Below, piece after piece: positions 5,686-8,939 of a stretch of 8,939 nt of DNA. The notes beneath the pieces are model-generated. The model was not told the DNA's origin, did not search any database, and saw nothing but the letters and a program-made list of their open reading frames with translations. This DNA comes from an uncultured Bacilli bacterium (GTDB lineage Bacteria; Bacillota_I; Bacilli_A; RF39; UBA660), in the NCBI GenBank assembly GCA_947631345.1, contig CANRKW010000042.1, positions 1 through 8,939 of the forward strand. Direction: 5' to 3'. The number at the start of each line of letters is the position of its first letter. Position 1 is the first letter of the stretch. Both the position numbers and the translations under genes were made by a program.

Positions 5686-6228
5686 ATGAAAATTATAGAT
5701 ATTAAATCGCCACAAGATATATTAGATTTTATGAAAGAAAATATAAAATATGGTTGGTTAGATATTAACAATGAAGAACATATAGGGAATATGAAAAATT
5801 TTCGTAAATTATATAGAACATCTAGTATTGATGAAACATTAGCACATGGTATTGGCACTTGTATAGAACAAGTTTATTTAATGAGTACTTTACTTGATAA
5901 ATTAAATATACAAAATAAAATGTATTGTACTAGAATATATGAAGGTGATCAATTCAACGATTTAGAGGCAGAAGAGCATATGCATTGTTTTGTTTTATAT
6001 AGTTTAAATGATAGGGTATATCAAATCGAGCATCCAAATTGGGAAAGAGCAGGAATATATGAATTTAAAAGTTATGAATCAGCCATAGATGAAATAAATA
6101 AATATTATATAAATTTGTCTGGAGGATATGCTAGACCAGTAACACAATTTTATAAAGTTGAACCAAATTTATCATTTAAAGAATTTAATAATTATATTAA
6201 TAGTTTAGATATAAAAGAAAAACATTAA
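5686..6228 (+). CDS. Transglutaminase-like cysteine protein
   Basis: A 180-residue cytoplasmic protein. Its start is set by GGAGGAG (5672-5678), seven bases before ATG. The transglutaminase/papain-like core is visible: HGIGTCIEQVYLMSTLL carries the candidate nucleophile Cys59 at the start of a helix, HMHCFVLY carries His98/His100 on a strand, and VYQIEHPN offers Glu115 where the usual third residue is Asp. The N-terminal IKSPQDILDFMKENIKYG is typical of small bacterial members. These proteins can be proteases, amidases or acyltransferases, and no substrate can be named. Gene order after a nucleotidyltransferase, and the terminator-like hairpin behind it, make it the last gene of the resistance cassette. 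It may modify or cleave a peptide-containing drug, but this is only inferred. Confidence 0.7.
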   Translation: MKIIDIKSPQDILDFMKENIKYGWLDINNEEHIGNMKNFRKLYRTSSIDETLAHGIGTCIEQVYLMSTLLDKLNIQNKMYCTRIYEGDQFNDLEAEEHMHCFVLYSLNDRVYQIEHPNWERAGIYEFKSYESAIDEINKYYINLSGGYARPVTQFYKVEPNLSFKEFNNYINSLDIKEKH

Positions 6229-6288
6229 ACTTCTCTAATATAATTTTAAAAAAACTTGAAAAGTACAAAATATAAGAAAGAACTATTA

Positions 6289-6405
6289 CCAGCGTCTTTC
6301 AAGTAATCCTATGAAAGATTATTTTTTACAGAAATATTCCATATACTTAAGAACATCTGTTAAATAAGGTTTTTTAGATAATACTAAAGATGCTATTAAT
6401 TCCAA
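6289..6405 (-). pseudogene. Decayed minus-strand coding fragment (uncertain)
   Basis: On the minus strand one frame reads LELIASLVLSKK, PYLTDVLKYMEYFCKK, a TAA, then SFIGLLERRW before two more stops. The helix-like, mixed-charge text is more protein-like than random AT-rich DNA. It has no start or ribosome binding site and I do not recognise the family. The plus-strand terminator candidate at 6294-6327 overlaps it. Confidence 0.22.
6294..6327 (+). terminator. Candidate terminator of the resistance cassette
   Basis: GTCTTTCA (6294-6301) pairs with TGAAAGAT (6312-6319), 8 pairs including one G-U, around a 10-base loop. A T-rich tail at 6319-6327 follows. It lies 66 bases after the transglutaminase-like stop. 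The stem is AT-rich and the loop long, so efficiency may be modest. Confidence 0.42.
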
Positions 6406-6432
6406 CTAAGTAATTTTATATTTAGAATAATA

Positions 6433-6465
6433 GTCTATGATATTAAACATAGGCTTTATTTGTTT
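6433..6465 (+). terminator. Second candidate terminator downstream of the cassette
   Basis: GTCTATG (6433-6439) pairs with CATAGGC (6448-6454), 7 pairs with one G-U, around an 8-base loop. The tail TTTATTTGTTT (6455-6465) follows. It lies about 205 bases after the last cassette stop and could back up the terminator at 6294. Confidence 0.45.
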
Positions 6466-6467
6466 AA

Positions 6468-6596
6468 CATTATAATTTTATTTTAATTTTTCTTGATATT
6501 GAACTAAATAATATTAAGGTTCAAATAGATGCAAATTTAATTATAAATGATGAAACACTAAAACTAAATTATAATGAATTATTAAATATAAATTAA
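6468..6596 (+). pseudogene. Short protein-like scrap without a start
   Basis: After a stop at 6465-6467 one frame stays open to TAA 6594-6596. From 6492 it reads like a C-terminus: LDIELNNIKVQIDANLI, then INDETLKLNYNELLNIN. It has no start codon with a ribosome binding site and directly follows the second terminator. It is probably a remnant of a deleted gene, though chance in AT-rich DNA is possible. The rest of the 6229-6684 gap holds only the two terminator candidates, the minus-strand scrap and the promoter at 6624. Confidence 0.28.
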
Positions 6597-6623
6597 CACT
6601 AGCTTATCCCAGTCTTTTTGTTC

Positions 6624-6652
6624 TTGACATTTATAGTACATTGGTATATAAT
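6624..6652 (+). promoter_or_regulatory. Consensus promoter of the secreted repeat protein
   Basis: A perfect TTGACA (6624-6629), a 17-base spacer and a perfect TATAAT (6647-6652). Transcription should start near 6659, giving a leader of only about 25 bases. That leader holds the strong ribosome binding site GAGGAGGT (about 6669-6675). This implies high, simple, constitutive-type expression with no room for a riboswitch. Confidence 0.85.
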
Positions 6653-6684
6653 ATGATACACAAAAAAGAGGAGGTTTTTGTAAA

Positions 6685-8595
6685 ATGAGTGAAACAGATT
6701 TATTAATCGAAAGGATAGCTTCTAAAATAAAAGTTAGTAAAGAAAACTTAAAAAGAAGAGTTTTATCCATAGTATTGTCAGGTGCTTTAATATTTAGTAC
6801 TGGCGCAATGACTGCAAAAGCAGTTGATAGTTATTCTGAACCTACTAGTGTGGTTGGAGAATACGTTGAATATGTTGAAAATGGGAAAGGAATATATATA
6901 ACATCTGTTGATGGTAAAGTTGTTTATGTTTATTTAAATAACACTTTAATTAATGCTAATTTAGAGAAAACAGATGCTTTATATATAGGTGAAGTATTTA
7001 ATTATCCTAATAAACTATATGTACAAAGAAAAACAATTTTAAATCCAAATTATACAAGTTATTATGATAAATATACAACTGTATATGCCTTAAGTGGAAA
7101 CGAAGTTGAAGAAGGATGGGAAAGAATACTTAAAAGCGATATTCCAGAAGGCACAATGGTTGCAACAACAATAGAATTAGGTAATTTCCTTATAAGTCCT
7201 AAAGATTTAACAAGAGATGAAACTGATATGATAGGTTTTGGACAAATAGACATAAATAATAATGGTACATATGAAAATGTATATATAGGAAATGCTAAAG
7301 AAAATAAGATGTTTACTAAAGAAGCTGCATTACAATTTGCTATTAGTAAATATAATACTTATAGTATACTTTCTAAAAAAGTAGAAAACAAAAATTACAA
7401 AGATAAAAATGATCAAAAGTACATTACTATATATGCAATAAGTAGTGAAAATAGAGAAGATGGATGGACAAAAGTAAATAAAAGTTCAGTTCCAGATGAT
7501 GCTTTAATAGCAAGTAATACTGAATATGCAATGGCAGTTTATAACTTAAATATGAATGCACTTGTTTCTAAATATAAAGAAGCAGAATTACCTGCTGGAG
7601 CTATTAGAAAAAATGGTTTATACAGAGTAAATGTAAATGGTACTAATGTATATGCATATTTAGGTAATGATGTAAGAAATGAATATTGTTTAAAAGATGA
7701 AGCTTTAATAATAGCAGAAATTAGTTATAATACTATATATGCTTATAAAAAGGTTGTATATGATCCATATCTAAATACAAGTAAAACTATGTATGCATTA
7801 AGTGGAGATTACAGTAGAAGTGGTTGGGAAAGAATAAATGTTAGTGAAATAGGATCTAATGAATTTGTTGCAACTTCAGTAGAACTTGGAGAATTTTTAT
7901 CAACTGATCACTATTTAATTCCAGATGAAATTGGTACTAACTTTGAATATGTTGATATTAATTTAGATGGTAAATATGAATTAGTATATGTAGGAAATGG
8001 TACTATAAATAAAATGCAAACTAAAGAAGAAGCTTTAAGATATGCAGCAAATAACTATGAAGAATTTTATGTATTTAAAAAATATCTTGAAGAAAAATCA
8101 AAAACTGTATATGCAATAGATACTAGAAAATATGTAGATGGATGGACTAGAATTAACAAAAATGATATTCCAGAAGATGCCCTAGTAGCAAGTACAATAA
8201 CATATATAGATTTACAACTTAAGTTAACAGATGGTGTATTCTATGAATCTAAAAAACAAGATCAAACACCTAATCAAAATAACCAAGATAATCAAAATAA
8301 TCAAAGTACATCACTTATCGTTCCAAGCCCAGCTTACAATGCATTTATAAAAGCAGATGCTCTTAACTATGCTTATACTAATTATGAAGACTTCTGTATA
8401 ATGACAAAAGTTATTACTACAAAATCAGGTGCTAAATGTACATTATATGCATTCTCATTTAATGTTGAACAAGCAGGATGGGAATTAACAGCAAATGATT
8501 TAGTTCCAAAAGATGCTTATATTTTCTTAAATATGAGTTATGCTCAAGAATTTGAATATGATTTTGTAAATGGTTATTCAAAAACTTTAAAATAG
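6685..8595 (+). CDS. Secreted protein with five diverged ~110-residue repeats
   Basis: A 636-residue protein with its own consensus promoter and terminator, so it is monocistronic. The N-terminus has an unusually long, partly amphipathic n-region (1-25, ending NLKRR). A hydrophobic core follows (26-42), then a signal-peptidase-I-like site AKA|VD after residue 46. The mature part repeats one pattern five times: a beta hairpin VDxNGxxxVYVGN (absent in copy 5), a helix KEEALxxAxxNY, then TVYAxS, GWxRI and (I/V)P…(V/I)AS. The YA(L/I/F) elements start near residues 134, 250, 370, 476 and 588. DINNNGTYE (189-197) and DINLDGKYE (424-432) look like DxNxDG calcium-loop motifs. A Gln/Asn-rich linker (525-542) separates copy 5. 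There is no LPXTG, lipobox or late membrane segment, so release or non-covalent wall attachment is likely. I do not recognise a named family, and the function is unknown. Confidence 0.8.
   Translation: MSETDLLIERIASKIKVSKENLKRRVLSIVLSGALIFSTGAMTAKAVDSYSEPTSVVGEYVEYVENGKGIYITSVDGKVVYVYLNNTLINANLEKTDALYIGEVFNYPNKLYVQRKTILNPNYTSYYDKYTTVYALSGNEVEEGWERILKSDIPEGTMVATTIELGNFLISPKDLTRDETDMIGFGQIDINNNGTYENVYIGNAKENKMFTKEAALQFAISKYNTYSILSKKVENKNYKDKNDQKYITIYAISSENREDGWTKVNKSSVPDDALIASNTEYAMAVYNLNMNALVSKYKEAELPAGAIRKNGLYRVNVNGTNVYAYLGNDVRNEYCLKDEALIIAEISYNTIYAYKKVVYDPYLNTSKTMYALSGDYSRSGWERINVSEIGSNEFVATSVELGEFLSTDHYLIPDEIGTNFEYVDINLDGKYELVYVGNGTINKMQTKEEALRYAANNYEEFYVFKKYLEEKSKTVYAIDTRKYVDGWTRINKNDIPEDALVASTITYIDLQLKLTDGVFYESKKQDQTPNQNNQDNQNNQSTSLIVPSPAYNAFIKADALNYAYTNYEDFCIMTKVITTKSGAKCTLYAFSFNVEQAGWELTANDLVPKDAYIFLNMSYAQEFEYDFVNGYSKTLK
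6856..8559 (+). repeat. Five protein-level repeats within the secreted protein gene
   Basis: Approximate units are 6856-7200, 7231-7548, 7597-7905, 7933-8220 and 8329-8559. Units 1 and 3 resemble each other most (ALSG…GWERI…VAT(T/S)(I/V)ELG(N/E)FL). Units 2 and 4 also pair (DINxxGxYExVY(I/V)GN…INKM/NKMxTKE, DGWT(K/R)(V/I)NK…DALIAS/DALVAS). The protein therefore probably arose by duplication of a two-unit block plus a shorter fifth copy. DNA identity between units is low, so the duplication is old. Confidence 0.75.
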
Positions 8596-8620
8596 TTTCT
8601 TAATTGAAGCTATTTTTTTT
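8591..8620 (+). terminator. Strong intrinsic terminator after the secreted protein gene
   Basis: AATAGTTTC (8591-8599) pairs with GAAGCTATT (8606-8614), 9 pairs with one G-U, around the loop TTAATT. A run of eight T ends at 8620. The TAG stop codon of the gene lies inside the 5' arm. Confidence 0.85.
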
Positions 8621-8624
8621 GTAA

Positions 8625-8638
8625 AGAAAACGTTAAAA
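8625..8638. promoter_or_regulatory. Possible catabolite-responsive (cre-like) site
   Basis: AGAAAACGTTAAAA matches the Bacillus cre consensus TGWAARCGYTWNCW at 12 of 14 positions by eye, with the central AACGTT intact. It sits just upstream of the dehydrogenase promoter, a usual place for CcpA control of carbon-use genes. In AT-rich DNA a match of this quality could be chance. Confidence 0.25.
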
Positions 8639-8651
8639 AAATATAAATGTT

Positions 8652-8680
8652 TTTATATAAATTTACATATATGATAAAAT
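8652..8680 (+). promoter_or_regulatory. Extended -10 promoter of the dehydrogenase gene
   Basis: TGATAAAAT (8672-8680) combines the extended TGn element with TAAAAT. At 17 bases upstream there is only a weak -35, TTTATA (8652-8657). Transcription would start near 8687, immediately before the ribosome binding site AGGAGGA (8688-8694), leaving an almost absent leader. The -10 could therefore be slightly upstream of the one chosen. Confidence 0.45.
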
Positions 8681-8698
8681 AATTAGTAGGAGGATACA

Positions 8699-8939
8699 AT
8701 GAAATGTGTTAGTATAAAAGATAAAAGATTATTAGAAGTAACAGAAAAAGAAGAACCTACTATTGATTCTAAAAAAGTGTTAATAGAAATTAAAAAAGCA
8801 GGAATATGTGGTTCAGATATTCATAATTGGGAAACAGGTTCTCCTTTAAATCTTGTAATGGGGCATGAATTTTGTGGAACTGTTATAGATAGAGGAGAAA
8901 GAACTGATTTGGAAGTAGGAAATAGAGTTACGGCTTTAC
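8699..8939 (+). CDS. Zinc-dependent medium-chain alcohol dehydrogenase, N-terminal part
   Basis: Starts at ATG 8699 behind AGGAGGA (8688-8694) and runs off the right edge after 80 codons. The visible part is the GroES-like catalytic domain of the MDR family. GICGSDIHNW carries the catalytic-zinc Cys37, and MGHEFCGTVID carries His56 and Glu57, followed by EVGNRVT. The GICGSDIH pattern is that of polyol and threonine dehydrogenases (sorbitol, butanediol, L-threonine 3-dehydrogenase). Substrate specificity needs the missing part, including the Rossmann NAD(P) domain. The structural-zinc Cys cluster, if present, lies beyond the edge. It has its own promoter after the preceding terminator, so it is separate from the secreted-protein gene. 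Confidence 0.9.
   Translation, partial: MKCVSIKDKRLLEVTEKEEPTIDSKKVLIEIKKAGICGSDIHNWETGSPLNLVMGHEFCGTVIDRGERTDLEVGNRVTAL

Noticed and set aside
1..8939. CRISPR arrays, tRNA, rRNA or insertion sequence genes
   Set aside because: No regularly spaced direct repeats, no tRNA cloverleaf or CCA end, no rRNA-like GC-rich stretch and no transposase motif seen on either strand.

Overview
The window is very AT-rich, uses the standard genetic code (TGA works as a stop, Trp is TGG), prefers TTA, AGA and ATA codons, and has strong AGGAGG-type ribosome binding sites and TTGACA/TATAAT promoters. This fits a low-GC Bacillota (Bacilli or Clostridia, possibly gut-associated). Nothing fixes the genus. All intact genes are on the + strand.

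Left part (1-1620): accessory debris. A good promoter with nested inverted repeats reads into an AbiEi-type antitoxin gene broken by an in-frame TAA (283-909), with no AbiEii toxin gene behind it. Overlapping it is a collapsed zinc-ribbon gene of the DUF7695 kind (902-1025), with an internal deletion and a frameshift. Next come an intact small phage-like gene (1018-1329) and a 5'-truncated, unidentified gene tail (1352-1537).

Centre (about 1640-6330): a compact five-gene cassette that reads as an antibiotic-resistance island. In order: an ABC-F ribosome-protection-type ATPase, a P-loop (AAA_33) kinase-like protein, an S66 LD-carboxypeptidase/MccF-like serine peptidase, an AadA/DUF4111-type aminoglycoside nucleotidyltransferase, and a transglutaminase-like cysteine protein. 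A six-codon upstream ORF precedes the ABC-F gene, with three segments that can pair in two mutually exclusive ways, one of them over the ABC-F ribosome binding site. This looks like a drug-sensing translational attenuator. A short remnant just before the last gene matches the C-terminus of the P-loop gene, so the cassette once held, or recombined with, a second copy.

Right part (6330-8939): about 450 bases of non-coding DNA with one or two terminators and small protein-like scraps. A consensus promoter then drives a 636-residue secreted protein built of five diverged repeats of about 110 residues. It ends at a strong terminator. The window closes with the start of a zinc-dependent medium-chain alcohol dehydrogenase, which runs off the edge.

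Overall, a regulated multi-gene resistance cassette lies between a decayed phage/toxin-antitoxin patch and a surface-protein gene. The cassette and its leader are the most interesting part.
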